Counted from the stretch's first letter, positions 17,571-27,154 are shown. The stretch is 29,082 nt of DNA from Cryomorphaceae bacterium (GCA_021298235.1 JAJTDX010000058.1:1-29082), one strand, 5' to 3'. Translations and numbers: made by a program. The notes: a model not told the origin generated them from the letters alone.

Positions 17571-18507
17571 TTATTCTCCAGGGATTCCAAAGATAATGTT
17601 TCCCGAGAAAGGCAGCTCATCGCCGCTTGAATTGGAAAGCAAACAGTCTACAGAGGCTGTTATTTTATAAATGTTTGCTCCCGAACTATTTTTCCCGTAA
17701 TACGTCCACTCTGTTACATTAAACGTAGAAGAATCATTCGTACTCAATTGTGTCTTGTATATCTGGCCTTGGTAGGATATTTCAAATTGAGCAGTAAAAT
17801 CATAAAGATGCCCCGTATACAGCGTTTCGAAAATCGTTAAATCATCGAGAAAACACCCTTCCAGGGTTCCATCGGCGAGCACTGTTTTCTTTCGTACCGC
17901 TCCATTCGTAAAATGAATTTCAGCCATCACTTTGTGTAACGCCGGATTTACCTGAACAATCATACTTTCCTCCTCTGAAACCTGATTTCCATCGACATAC
18001 CAGACTACAGACTCCACATTTTTATCATACGAATCAATCCAGGCATGTAGTCTAAATTGTTGATCTACAAAATGCCTTACAAATGCATCAGAGGATGGCT
18101 TGAAACCAACCAGAAACTCATTGCAAACCATCGATGTACTTCCATTGTCGAAGGTTACATCCGCACAAATGTTGTACTTTCCAGGAGAGGTGATTTCAAG
18201 GTAATCTGTACCATAAAAAATTCCGTCGACATACCATGCGATTTGTTCAATGTGACTATTATTCGGGAAATCACTTGCATCTATATGCATGAATGTGTTC
18301 CCATTCGGTGGGCTATATGACATCCAGCTCGCATTCGTCCTCACCGGCAGCAAGATCGAATTGTTCATTTCCAAACATGGCTTCCACTTTAAATACAGGA
18401 CTTCCTTGAAAAGGCGGTTCGTCGATCTCGACTTTGTTACACGAAGTCAGAGCTGATAGAATCAAGAGACAAAGAAGAATTACTCGATATGTATTCAACC
18501 CTTTCAT
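17571..18507 (-). pseudogene. Frameshifted lipoprotein with Ig/PKD-like domains
   Basis: The first frame (18507-18313) encodes a lipoprotein signal peptide with lipobox ALTSC and about 40 further residues (VFKVEAMFGNEQFDLAAG). The second frame (open from before 18374 to 17571) carries the remaining 250 or so residues, with two related segments around AWYVDGIFYGTDY and VWYVDGNQVSEEE that look like PKD/Ig-like domains. A +1-type shift in 18313-18374 joins them; dropping one base near 18344 gives AAGEDEASWMSY. The ATG overlaps the stop of the upstream anti-sigma gene by four bases, and the T9SS gene follows nine bases later. It is probably an outer-membrane lipoprotein, possibly regulated by or feeding the sigma system. 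Confidence 0.7.
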
Positions 18508-19595
18508 TTATTGAAGTACGCTTTCATCGAGACAGTTGCTGTAAATGGCCTGTTATTCACCTTGCCTTCAAAACGTTCTGAATTAATCTGTTGCAACAAT
18601 TCACACCTTACATTCGCTCCAATTGAAAAAGTAGCATTCAGTGCGAATTCATATTGCGCTCCCAGTTGAAGAGAATGTTTGTTCAACAAAGCTAGGTCTG
18701 TAATTCCTTCTGAAATCTTGAACACCTCTCCATTCCAGCTTTGCACTCGTTTGATTTGAGCAAACAAATTTCTTCTAAATTCAACAGAAGGGCCAAATGC
18801 ATGTCTACCGGACCTCATCTTCAGACTTAAAGGAAGTCCTAACGAGGCCATACCGGTAAACGAATAGGAGTTATCGTAAGTGGCATATCCGAAACCATAG
18901 ATTTTCGACCGTTCCTTAATCTCCAACTGATCGAATGAAGTCCAGTTGAAAGATACTCCGGCAAATACAGTTAGATTTTGGCTCATTTTTCTACTCAAAC
19001 CCGCTTCCGCTCCTAATGATGCATTGGCCCTGACCTGATTCCCTGAATTCGTCCAAGGTTGCTGCAACCCGATATTGATCGAGGAATACCACTGTTGACG
19101 AGGTTTTGAAATTAGAGAAAGAAACATTGTATGAATTGGTTCAGAGGCAACGTGTTCTGCAGGTGTAATCGTTTTAAGTGACAACTGGGGAGCATAAGCT
19201 TCGAACTGCTCAGGTTGTACCTTTGCACCACACTCTAAAATCTTCGGGTTTTCCTGCTTTTCCGCAGGCAGAGGGATTTTAAAATTCGTTGACTCAGAGC
19301 TAACCGTTTGTGATTTCACCAACGAGATAGGAGTTTTATAATTTTTTTTCGTGCCTCTATACGCTGTGTAAGTCATATTCATTTCGCTTTCAGGCGCTCT
19401 AATTATAGACACCATTCCAATTGCACATGTAAGAACGAACATCAAATTGATCCACAGACCTAATCCGACCGTACGCCGACGAAATACCGGTAGCTTAGCT
19501 TCTATATCTTCAAAATAGGCCGGGTCGAAGGCAAAGTCTTGTCCATCGTCTATCCCATTATACAATGCATCGATCTCCTCCTTACTCCAACTCAT
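18504..19595 (-). CDS. Putative dual-membrane-spanning anti-sigma factor
   Basis: This 363-residue protein overlaps the upstream sigma-factor gene by four bases. Residues 1-40 are a cytoplasmic segment (EEIDALYNGIDDGQDFAFD, then AYFEDIEAKLP) like the sigma-binding ends of Bacteroidota anti-sigma factors. Residues 43-65 form one membrane helix. About 66-165 is a low-complexity linker. About 168-363 alternates in the manner of a small outer-membrane beta-barrel and ends in an aromatic-containing strand (TATVSMKAYF). There is no signal peptide. A cytoplasmic N-terminus, one inner-membrane helix, a disordered linker and an outer-membrane barrel match the Dma anti-sigma proteins described in Bacteroides. 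Identification rests on architecture and gene order, not on an alignment. Confidence 0.7.
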   Translation of the reverse strand: MSWSKEEIDALYNGIDDGQDFAFDPAYFEDIEAKLPVFRRRTVGLGLWINLMFVLTCAIGMVSIIRAPESEMNMTYTAYRGTKKNYKTPISLVKSQTVSSESTNFKIPLPAEKQENPKILECGAKVQPEQFEAYAPQLSLKTITPAEHVASEPIHTMFLSLISKPRQQWYSSINIGLQQPWTNSGNQVRANASLGAEAGLSRKMSQNLTVFAGVSFNWTSFDQLEIKERSKIYGFGYATYDNSYSFTGMASLGLPLSLKMRSGRHAFGPSVEFRRNLFAQIKRVQSWNGEVFKISEGITDLALLNKHSLQLGAQYEFALNATFSIGANVRCELLQQINSERFEGKVNNRPFTATVSMKAYFNK

Positions 19596-20167
19596 ATTGC
19601 CATCCTCCTCTTTTCGTCCAACTTTTCCAACTTCTCACGCAATAACTTTCTAGCTGTGGATAAGTGCCATTTTGAGGTCCCTTCCGACATGCCTAACAAC
19701 TCCCCTATTTCCTTGTGGTTGAAGCCGTCAATTACATATAAATTAAAAACCCTTCCGCTGATGGCAGGGAGCTCTTTAAGTAAGGACAGTAAGTCTGCAT
19801 ACACCAATTCATTTTCGCCTTCATTTACCGATGAGCTGTCTGAAAACTCCAATTCGCGCTCACTTTCCCGCTGGGAAACAATCGCATTTCTTTTTTTATT
19901 CCTGCGATACTCATCAATCAACGCATTAATCATGATTCGTTTTGACCAGGCATTAAAATTCATTTCTCCCTGCATGCTGTCAAGGCCCGTAAGAATTTTC
20001 ATAAATCCGTGGTTCAAAGCAGCACGAGCATCCTCTTCATTCTTGTGATACCTGAAACAGACCGGCATCAAAGTTTTAAAACAATGGAAATACAAAGCCT
20101 GAATAGCACGACGGTCATCCCTGCGGCATGCATTGAGCAACTCGGGTGTTATGATGGCTTGACCCAT
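19592..20167 (-). CDS. ECF-type RNA polymerase sigma factor
   Basis: The protein has 191 residues from the ATG at 20167; an upstream in-frame TTG at 20218 would add 17 residues that do not look conserved. Region 2 spans about 25-90 (EEDARAALNHGFMKILTGLD, then FNAWSKRIMINALIDEYRRN) and region 4 about 124-178, with the DNA-binding helix-turn-helix HKEIGELLGMSEGTSKWHL. This is the compact two-domain ECF layout. It overlaps the anti-sigma gene by four bases, so the two are co-expressed. It presumably directs transcription of its own operon or of envelope genes; the target promoter is not identifiable from one copy. Confidence 0.93.
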   Translation of the reverse strand: MGQAIITPELLNACRRDDRRAIQALYFHCFKTLMPVCFRYHKNEEDARAALNHGFMKILTGLDSMQGEMNFNAWSKRIMINALIDEYRRNKKRNAIVSQRESERELEFSDSSSVNEGENELVYADLLSLLKELPAISGRVFNLYVIDGFNHKEIGELLGMSEGTSKWHLSTARKLLREKLEKLDEKRRMAI

Positions 20168-20260
20168 TTGAATTTGACTTATCCTACGCAAGATACGTTT
20201 TTTTGGTGGAAAACCCAATACAGGAATGTTGTATCTCTTTCTGTACTATGAAATCATCCT

Positions 20261-20268
20261 TACATTTG
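20261..20268 (+). promoter_or_regulatory. TAnnTTTG -7 box for the SixA-like gene
   Basis: TACATTTG matches the consensus exactly, 32 bases before the ATG at 20301. No TTG at the usual -33 spacing. Confidence 0.4.
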
Positions 20269-20300
20269 ACGTTCAGTCAAGAAAAACCGTTGGTAAAAAA

Positions 20301-20774
20301 ATGAAGCTATACTTAATCCGGCATGCGAAAACTAATCAAAAAAGTCCAACAGGATTAGATATCGACAGGAGCCTACTGCCTCGAGGCATCGCCCAAAGTA
20401 AAGACTTGAATGCCTTTCTACAATCGCTTGATTTGACCATTGGAACCGTTCTATGTTCGACGGCTAGACGCACGAAACAGACTTTACAAAACATAAAAAT
20501 TGAAGATTCGGCAGCCATAACTTATTTAGATTCGTTGTATCTCGCCAACAACACACTTCTTTTAGGAGAAATTAACCGAATAGAAAACACCAAAGACCTC
20601 ATGCTGATTGGTCACAACGAAGGCATTTCAGAGCTGGCAGGCTACCTTACAGGAGAAAACATTTATTTCAAAACAGGAATGCTATATATTCTAAATTTTC
20701 AAGGAGAATCCTGGACAGAATTGTCAGCAGAAACAGCTACGATCGAGGGTTTTTATCGTTCGGAGTCTCGTTAG
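20301..20774 (+). CDS. SixA-like histidine phosphatase family protein
   Basis: The protein has 157 residues from the ATG at 20301, which places the catalytic RHAKT motif at residues 7-11, as usual; a longer reading from 20226 would include the promoter and is rejected. Other family marks are LLPRGIAQS, STARRTKQT and the second catalytic His in LIGHNEGISELAGYL. SixA proteins remove phosphate from phosphohistidine in signalling proteins; small relatives act on other phosphoesters, so the substrate is open. It is cytoplasmic. Its 3' end overlaps that of the convergent rhomboid gene by 38 bases. Confidence 0.85.
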   Translation: MKLYLIRHAKTNQKSPTGLDIDRSLLPRGIAQSKDLNAFLQSLDLTIGTVLCSTARRTKQTLQNIKIEDSAAITYLDSLYLANNTLLLGEINRIENTKDLMLIGHNEGISELAGYLTGENIYFKTGMLYILNFQGESWTELSAETATIEGFYRSESR

Positions 20775-21525
20775 CTTTGTAGTGATAGACAACCTCTACA
20801 CTGTTTTCCTGCGACTTTCGTTGAGCCTCTTCCAGTTCGCGCAAACGTTCATTGTACAACCCTTCCAGATCTGGCGGTTCGATGCCCATTTCCTTATCAA
20901 TTTCATATTGGTATTTTGGGCGTTGAGGTCCTTTTTGACGATGAAAAAATGCCATAATTAAACCAACCAACATTCCTGAAAAATGGCCTTCCCAGCTCAC
21001 TTTTTCCTGTATCGGAAAAATCCCCCAAACCATGCTTCCATAAAGAAAGACAATGAATAAAGACAAGGCCTGAAGGGGAAGGTATCTGCGTATTACGCCT
21101 GATGTGAAAAGGAAAGAGGCCAAAAAATAAATTACACCGCTCATGCCGATATGGTAGCGCCCAAAATCCTCAGCAAATACCCAAAGAAATGCCCCCGTAA
21201 AAATCCATCCAAGCAACAACACTTTCCATGCAATTTCTCTGTAGTAATAAAATAACGAGCTGATCAATAGGAATGCAGGTAGCGAATTGTTTACGATGTG
21301 TTCAATTTCATTCTTAGAGTGGATAAATGGCATGAAGATCAAGCCAATAAGTCCGGAAAACGTCCTTGGAAGAACTCCAAGTTTGTAAAAATCAAAAGCG
21401 AAAAGATGCTGAGCCCAGAAAAACAACCACATTCCCACAAGAAAAATACTTGCGTTTGCAAAAGAGGAATGCCAGGATCCGAATGTCGGAATGTTTCTCA
21501 TGAGTCCGCCATTGTCAAATCGCAT
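20737..21525 (-). CDS. Rhomboid family intramembrane serine protease
   Basis: Rhomboids cut membrane-spanning substrates within the membrane. This 262-residue protein has about six membrane helices in residues 25-195. The catalytic serine is S129 in GMSG (127-130) and the catalytic histidine is H181 in WEGHFSGMLVG. H76 and N80 form the HxxxN pair that stabilises the oxyanion. All key residues are present, so it should be active. A charged cytoplasmic tail of about 65 residues follows the last helix (LEGLYNERLRELEEAQRK). The start at 21525 is used; ATG at 21501 is possible. It is divergent from the DUF2480 gene across the repeat array. Confidence 0.88.
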   Translation of the reverse strand: MRFDNGGLMRNIPTFGSWHSSFANASIFLVGMWLFFWAQHLFAFDFYKLGVLPRTFSGLIGLIFMPFIHSKNEIEHIVNNSLPAFLLISSLFYYYREIAWKVLLLGWIFTGAFLWVFAEDFGRYHIGMSGVIYFLASFLFTSGVIRRYLPLQALSLFIVFLYGSMVWGIFPIQEKVSWEGHFSGMLVGLIMAFFHRQKGPQRPKYQYEIDKEMGIEPPDLEGLYNERLRELEEAQRKSQENSVEVVYHYKANETPNDKNPRS

Positions 21526-21594
21526 GCCTTGGCTGTTTGACTGACAGAATGGCGCCTTTTGGATTCGGGATTTAGGATTTGGAATTCGTCATAC

Positions 21595-21762
21595 ATCTGA
21601 ACATTCGACTATTTGACTATTCGACCATTTGAACGCTTGAACCTTTGAACCTTTGAACATTCGACCATTTGACCATTTGAACATTTGAACATTTGAACAT
21701 TCGACCATTTGAAAATTTGACTATTCGGCCAATTGAACACTTGAACAATTAAACGCTTGAAC
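21595..21762. repeat. 21-copy degenerate 8-bp tandem repeat
   Basis: Units of eight bases, consensus ATTTGAAC, run without phase slips from 21595 to 21762. Variant ATTCGACC occurs at 21619, 21659 and 21699, exactly 40 bp apart, giving a five-unit higher-order period. The array fills most of the 271-bp gap between the divergent rhomboid and DUF2480 genes. The preceding bases (21561-21590) hold a second short degenerate repeat around GGATTTAGG. It has no coding potential. Confidence 0.9.
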
Positions 21763-21784
21763 AATTATTCTCCTAATCTTTGAA

Positions 21785-21792
21785 TATTTTTG
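21785..21792 (+). promoter_or_regulatory. TAnnTTTG -7 box directly before the DUF2480 gene
   Basis: TATTTTTG matches the consensus and ends four bases before the ATG at 21797, predicting a leaderless or near-leaderless mRNA. The upstream promoter half would overlap the last repeat units. Confidence 0.45.
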
Positions 21793-21796
21793 CACC

Positions 21797-22300
21797 ATGG
21801 AAGAGATCAGGAATAAAGTCGAAGAAAGCGGATTAATCCAAGTAGACCTGGCACAATTCAAACCTATCATAGAGCTTTGCGAGATTGACATTGCTATACA
21901 GCTATGGGAAGGACTCATTCTTAAAGAAAAAGACTTTAGAGCATGGATCAAAGAACATGACTGGCAGGGCTATGAAGGCAAGGCGGTTTGCGTGTATTGT
22001 TCGGCTGATGCGATTGTACCAACGTGGGCATATATGCTCGTGGCTTCCCAGCTTACAGGCGTTGCTTCCGTTTTCCTCATTGGAAATCGCACAGACCTTG
22101 AAAAAGAGTTGATCAAACAAGCAATCAGTCAACTTAATCTTAATGAATTCATTGATGGGAAGATCATTATTAAAGGATGTTCGGACATTGCCTCGCCTGA
22201 ATTTGCGATGAGCGAGCTGATCAAACGCATCCAGCCCGTAGCCAAAAGCATCATGTACGGAGAACCTTGTTCAACCGTACCGGTGTTCAAGCGAAAATAA
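21797..22300 (+). CDS. DUF2480 family protein
   Basis: This 167-residue soluble protein has the conserved block AVCVYCSADAIVPTWAYMLV that marks the Bacteroidota-restricted DUF2480 family, for which I know no function. It has a conserved Cys pair region (VYCSAD) and a GEPCSTVPVFKRK C-terminus. No signal peptide or membrane segment is present, so it should be cytoplasmic. It stands alone: divergent from rhomboid behind the repeat array, and its stop abuts that of the convergent deacetylase gene. Confidence 0.88.
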   Translation: MEEIRNKVEESGLIQVDLAQFKPIIELCEIDIAIQLWEGLILKEKDFRAWIKEHDWQGYEGKAVCVYCSADAIVPTWAYMLVASQLTGVASVFLIGNRTDLEKELIKQAISQLNLNEFIDGKIIIKGCSDIASPEFAMSELIKRIQPVAKSIMYGEPCSTVPVFKRK

Positions 22301-22915
22301 TTACACTTCAATCGGCAAAGACTTCAGCTTTTTTTCTTCCAAAACCTTTAAGAATTCCGGCAAGATCTGTTGTAATCTCTCAAATGATTTAACATTGTCG
22401 TGAAAGACTACAATATCACCCGAACAGACACCTTTTTTCGCATTTTGAATGATCCTGTCTACTGGAACTGAGCTATCATAATCATGAGACAGCCAGGTCC
22501 ACATGATTAGCTTGAATTTTCTCTTCACAAAAGAAGCCTGTTTCCAGGTGATTCTTCCGTAAGGCGGCCTAAACAATGTGCCTGAGATATAATCGGAAGC
22601 CTCGTCAATCGAGCTTAGGTACTCTTTAGTGTTCGTTTGAGATCCTTTTTCATGACGCATGGTATGGTTACCAACACTGTGTCCTTCCAAGAGGATGCGT
22701 TGGTAAATCTCAGGATAGCGCTTGACGTTCGCTCCCACACAAAAAAAAGTCGCATGAGCTCCGTTCTTTTTGAGCAAGTCCAGCACCCACGAAGTCACTT
22801 CGGGACTGGGACCGTCATCAAAGGTTATGTACACGCTCCCCTGCTGGCCGGACATTTTCCAGACTCTTCGTGGGAAGCACCATTGAACGATTCGCGGCAC
22901 GCGAAAGAGAGGCAC
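22301..22915 (-). CDS. Polysaccharide deacetylase (NodB-type) family protein
   Basis: Members remove acetyl groups from GlcNAc in peptidoglycan or other polymers. In this 204-residue protein the motifs are intact: TFDDGP at 31-36 (D33/D34), GHSVGNHTMRH at 78-88 with metal ligands H84 and H88, RPPYG at 116-120 and VFHDN near 170-174. No ATG fits; the GTG at 22915, ten bases after the upstream stop, keeps the usual N-terminus (VPRIVQWCFPRRVWKM) of Bacteroidota relatives. There is no clear signal peptide, so its location is uncertain. It is probably co-transcribed with the DUF2723 gene. Confidence 0.9.
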   Translation of the reverse strand: MPLFRVPRIVQWCFPRRVWKMSGQQGSVYITFDDGPSPEVTSWVLDLLKKNGAHATFFCVGANVKRYPEIYQRILLEGHSVGNHTMRHEKGSQTNTKEYLSSIDEASDYISGTLFRPPYGRITWKQASFVKRKFKLIMWTWLSHDYDSSVPVDRIIQNAKKGVCSGDIVVFHDNVKSFERLQQILPEFLKVLEEKKLKSLPIEV

Positions 22916-22925
22916 AACTGAAATG

Positions 22926-24545
22926 TTACTGGTTCACCGAATCTCCCACAGGGATTTGCTGCATCAGGCTTTCCAGATCCAACTGTTCCGTGGAATTATT
23001 CGCTGGTGGTGGTGTAGCACCTTGCAAATATCCGTAATGAACTCCCATAGCTTCAAGATGGCTCTGCAAGTTGGATAGCATAGAAGCGTACCTGCCATTG
23101 CTGGTTTCTCCATTCGCTACTGATTTGTTTTTCAATCCTTTGTAAATTTCAGGGAATACTTTCGTATACAGCTCATCGATATTCTTGGTCAAACGGATTG
23201 CCAATGCACCACCTTTGTTGCCATCAACTGGATCTGCGGCGAATGCGTACATTTTGAAATAGGCATCCAACGCTGCAAATAAGTCACCCGAGTTTTCTGG
23301 ATTTCCGGTGAAGTACGGATCACTTTGAGCGAAATAATTGAGAATGGACTCCAGCTGTTCTGCTACTTTGTTTCCAAGCTGCTCTGCACCTTTTTTGTCT
23401 CCGGCGCGGTAAAGCATTCCTACGTAGTCATGAACAATTCCATCGGAATAAGCCGGATAGTCCACGCCTCCATTGGCATATTTTTCCCTCGACTGGGAAG
23501 GCTCTCCATGGTCGATCACTACTTCCACCGGCATAACTTGCAACGACCGTTCAACAAGTTTTCTAGCTTTTTCGCGATAGCTCTTGCTCTTGCTTTCAAG
23601 ATCCTTATTCATTATCTCGAGTTCAGCAACTTGTGCCGCCGGAACTTGTTTCATGTAGTCACTGTTACTTTCGATCTGACGATCCGCCTGGTCAGCCTTC
23701 GCAAGAAAATCATCCGCTAGCGTCGCAAAATGCAATCTGTATTGCGCCGTATGACGTCTCGCGTAGTAATCCGTCAAAACATCAGGATTGCTCATCTCTC
23801 CATAAGTATATTTTGAGATCAGGTTCGGATACATCTCTTCGGCATACCGCATAGTCATATCATTCAGAGGACTGAGCTCAAAGACCATCCCATTCTGCTT
23901 AACGTACCCTTTCGTGTAGAGCGCTATCGAAACATCCGAACCACCCGGACTAGAGAAATAGATACCTCGCTTCCAATCATTATTGGCAAGGATATCAAGC
24001 ATCATTACTTGCTCGCGTGTTAAACCTCTCGCTTCGAAATTGAAACGAAGCTCTTTGTGGCATTTCTTTGCCTCGCCAGCTTTGATCACGCCCGATTTCA
24101 CTGCATTTTCAGGATTCACTTTGAGTGTAAATCCATTACTTGGGAAGACACGCACTTGCCGCTCTGAATAATTCAAAAGATTCGCATCGTCACGAACAAA
24201 GGCCATTGCATCCTTCAAATCAGTATAATTCCATGTCTTTTCAAGGTTCACAACCAGATCCTGAAACACTTGTGCCTGGCCCTCCGGAACCGTGATTAAT
24301 CCGCTTCGAAGAGCGTTCATTACCTCCATTGCTGCCTGATATTTTGAGTAAATCACATCCGCAAGTGGACCGCTTGGGTTAACATTGAGAATGAACCTCA
24401 AGGCCTGTACACGAGGCATGGCATTCGCATCCGCAGTCGACATAACATTTGTTATTGGGGCAACCTGGGAACTGAACGCAGCAAGTGCATCCTCCGCAGC
24501 TTTTCGATTGTTTTTCAAACGCATGTTTATCACGTTCTTGACCAT
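22926..24545 (-). pseudogene. C-terminal part of the frameshifted DUF2723 protein
   Basis: This frame encodes about 539 residues of soluble sequence that continue the upstream membrane part. It begins mid-domain (MVKNVINMRLKNN), with no signal peptide and no own promoter, and contains the family blocks LKDAMAFVRDDANLL, VKSGVIKAGEAKKC and MMLDILANNDWKRGIYF. The end is proline- and glutamine-rich. On its own it would be a cytoplasmic orphan fragment, although in the full protein it is expected to be periplasmic. One additional C at the C4 run 24553-24556 restores one continuous frame reading TSMPPEKMVKNVINMR. Either the gene is intact and the sequence has an indel error, or it is a recent mutation. 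Confidence 0.85.
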
Positions 24546-26950
24546 CTTCTCTGGGGCATTGAGGTGTCCTCACGGAACTTTATCGGCAACGGATCGGATT
24601 CGTATGCACGCATTTTCATTTGATCGGTGTACCAATCCGTTTGCATCAGTGATAAGTTGCACACACGAACATCCGTACGTTTGCCTTCAACCTCCTGCAT
24701 GTACCACAACGGGAAGGTATCGTTATCGCCGTTCGTAAACAAAATACCATTCTTTCCACAGGACTCCAAATAATTCAAAGCCAGATCATCTGCGGTTGTC
24801 TTTGCACTCCTGTCGTGGTCGTCCCAACCCTGCATTCCCATAATTACTGGAACAGTACAACCAATCAATGCAGCCGCGACAGCTCCACCACGTTCATTCT
24901 TGAGCACATTCTTCAAGAGCATCATCAGTCCAAGTATAGCCAACGAAGCAATAGAAATAATGATCCATGAAACTGTTGCAGGCATAGACACTTCGCTGTT
25001 CATGTCGAAGATCACAAACACCAACAATCCCCCACCGACAACCTGGAGCGCTTTGATCAGATCTTTCTTTGTAAAACGCTGATATGCATCATATAACGCA
25101 TACACTCCTATACCTATCCAGAACGCGAAGAAATAAAAGGACCCTGCATATGCATAATCTCGTTCGCGCGGTTCCATCGGTTTCTGGTTGAGGTAAACCA
25201 CAATAGCAAGTCCGGTAAACAAGAACGCCAAAAAGAGCACAAAGGCATCCTTAGGTGCTCTCCAGAAATGGAAGATCAGTCCCACAACACCAAAAATCAG
25301 CGGGATAAAGAAAAACGTATTGTGTGAAGGATTATTTTTTGTGTAATAAGGTGCTTCTGACTGGTTACCCAAACGTGCGTCATCCACGGCAGAGAAACCT
25401 GAAAGCCAGTTCCCGCGCATCTGATCTCCGTGTCCCTGAATATCATTTTGGCGTCCTGCAAAATTCCACATGAAATAGCGCCAGTACATCCAGTTGCACT
25501 GATAACTCAAAAAGTAGGAGATATTCTCCCCGAAGGTAGGCAGGCGCAGGCCATCGTTCCCTTTTTCATTCTCAGTATTTTGCTGCGGATCATATCCCGA
25601 CCATTTCTTGTAGCCCTCAATGTGTTGCGGCGAGTTTGAGAACATCCTCGGGAAAAACGTATTTTGCATGTACGTTGTTTCCACATTCACGCGATAGTCT
25701 GCATTGGATTCGAAATATTTCTCCACATAGTCCGCACCTCTTTCTGCCGCGTAGGCTTTCGCATCCTTCTCGCTCTTGAATGCTTTGATCTCTGCATCGT
25801 CCTTCACGACCACCCATCTTCTCAAATAAAATGGCGAACGACTTCCGAACAGTGACTGATCTTCATTTTCAATCGAGTTCCAGTACGGTCCTCGGAGCAA
25901 TGGCGTAGAACCATACTGCTCACGTTTAAGGTAAGCATGAAGCGTCACTAGGTTTTCCGGATCGTTCTCATCCAAAGGGGTATTTGCATTTGAACGGATG
26001 ACGATTACGGCAAACGAACCATAACCGATCAAAAGAAGAATCAGGCCCATCGTTACGTTGTAAAGAATGGATCTGTTCTTTTTTCTGGCATACTTCAGCG
26101 TCCAAACACACACCGCAACAAGGATTCCGAAAAAGAAGATCATCCCAGAGTAGAAAGGCAAACCCATTGAATTGACAAAACCAACCTCAAATGCCGAAGC
26201 TAAAGAGATACTTCCCGGTATCACACCTTCCTGAATAAATCCAAGAGTAACAACTGAAATCAGACCGGTGAGAATGATTCCCTGTACACTTGCGTCCTTC
26301 CAAAGACGGAAATACAGCATAAAACCAATAGCTGGAACCACCAGAATACCCAAAAGGTGAACACCGATTGCCAAGCCAAGCAAGAACATGATAAGCAGAA
26401 GCCAACGGTTTGGTGCTACATCAGCAGAGAGTGAACCATCCTGAATAAGCATCATTTCCTCATCCCATTTCAGAATGGCCCAGAAAATTCCGGCAGTAAA
26501 GAGAGATGCCATGGCATAAACTTCACCTTCAACCGCTGAAAACCAGAAGGAATCAGAAAAGGCGTAGGCAAGCGATGCGATCGCTGCAGACGAGAAAATC
26601 GCAATTTGGTCGGCAGAGCTGAGCTCTTTTTTATCCTTCAAAATCATCTTTTTGATGAGCATTGTGAGCGACCAGAACATGAAAAGGATAGTCAGTGAGC
26701 TCGAGATTGCCGAAAGCCTGTTGATCCACACCGCCACATTTTCAGGATCAGCAAAGAAAGAGAACAATCTTCCAAGCACCATGAACAGAGGCGCTCCAGG
26801 AGGGTGACCTACTTCAAGCTTATATGCAGCAGTGATGTACTCGCCACAATCCCACAAGCTCACCGTATCTTCGATCGTGATAAAATAAACGGCTGTTGCG
26901 ATTAAAAAAACCAACCACCCGAGGTAGGTATTCCACTTACTGTATGTCAT
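24530..26950 (-). pseudogene. N-terminal membrane part of a DUF2723 (protein O-mannosyltransferase-like) protein, frameshifted
   Basis: From the ATG at 26950 (a TTG at 26956 is less likely) this frame gives 806 residues. About 12 membrane helices occupy roughly the first 310 residues and 500-670. The lumen-side motif TVSLWDCGEYITAAYKLE, with its Asp/Glu pair, and HPPGAPLFMVLGR right after it are the hallmarks of DUF2723, related to GT-C glycosyltransferases such as protein O-mannosyltransferases. The family is widespread in Bacteroidota and thought to glycosylate exported proteins or lipids. The frame ends abruptly with RRWSRT after SMPQ, where relatives continue. With the next frame the product would be about 1340 residues, the usual size range. 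Confidence 0.85.
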
Positions 26951-27110
26951 AGTCAACTTTTTTGGGCCGAAGTATCAATCAACACTTCGAAACGTCGCGA
27001 ATTTAAGGATAAAAAAAACAGCATTTTAACCCTTAAAACGCTATTTATTGACAACGCATTCGTAAAAAAGCAGACCTTGAGAAAAAAATCGCTCATTCTT
27101 TTTTGATTAT

Positions 27111-27144
27111 TTGGGAGTAGAAAATATTTTTTCTTTTAAATTTG
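27111..27144 (+). promoter_or_regulatory. Promoter upstream of the tRNA-Gln repeat array
   Basis: TAAATTTG at 27137-27144 matches TAnnTTTG exactly, with TTG at 27111-27113, 23 bases upstream. The predicted transcript start near 27150 lies just before the first repeat (27155), so the array and the tRNA should be made as one RNA. Confidence 0.55.
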
Positions 27145-27154
27145 CCCTCGCAAT

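Noticed and set aside
20226..20300. Longer N-terminus of the SixA-like protein
   Set aside because: It would contain the TACATTTG promoter element and push the RHAKT motif away from the N-terminus.
21595..21762. CRISPR or coding function of the 8-bp array
   Set aside because: Units are too short and contiguous, and an 8-base period would not keep a single amino-acid repeat in frame.
24530..24573. Programmed ribosomal frameshift in the DUF2723 gene
   Set aside because: No X-XXY-YYZ heptamer or clear downstream stimulator is visible; a homopolymer indel is simpler.
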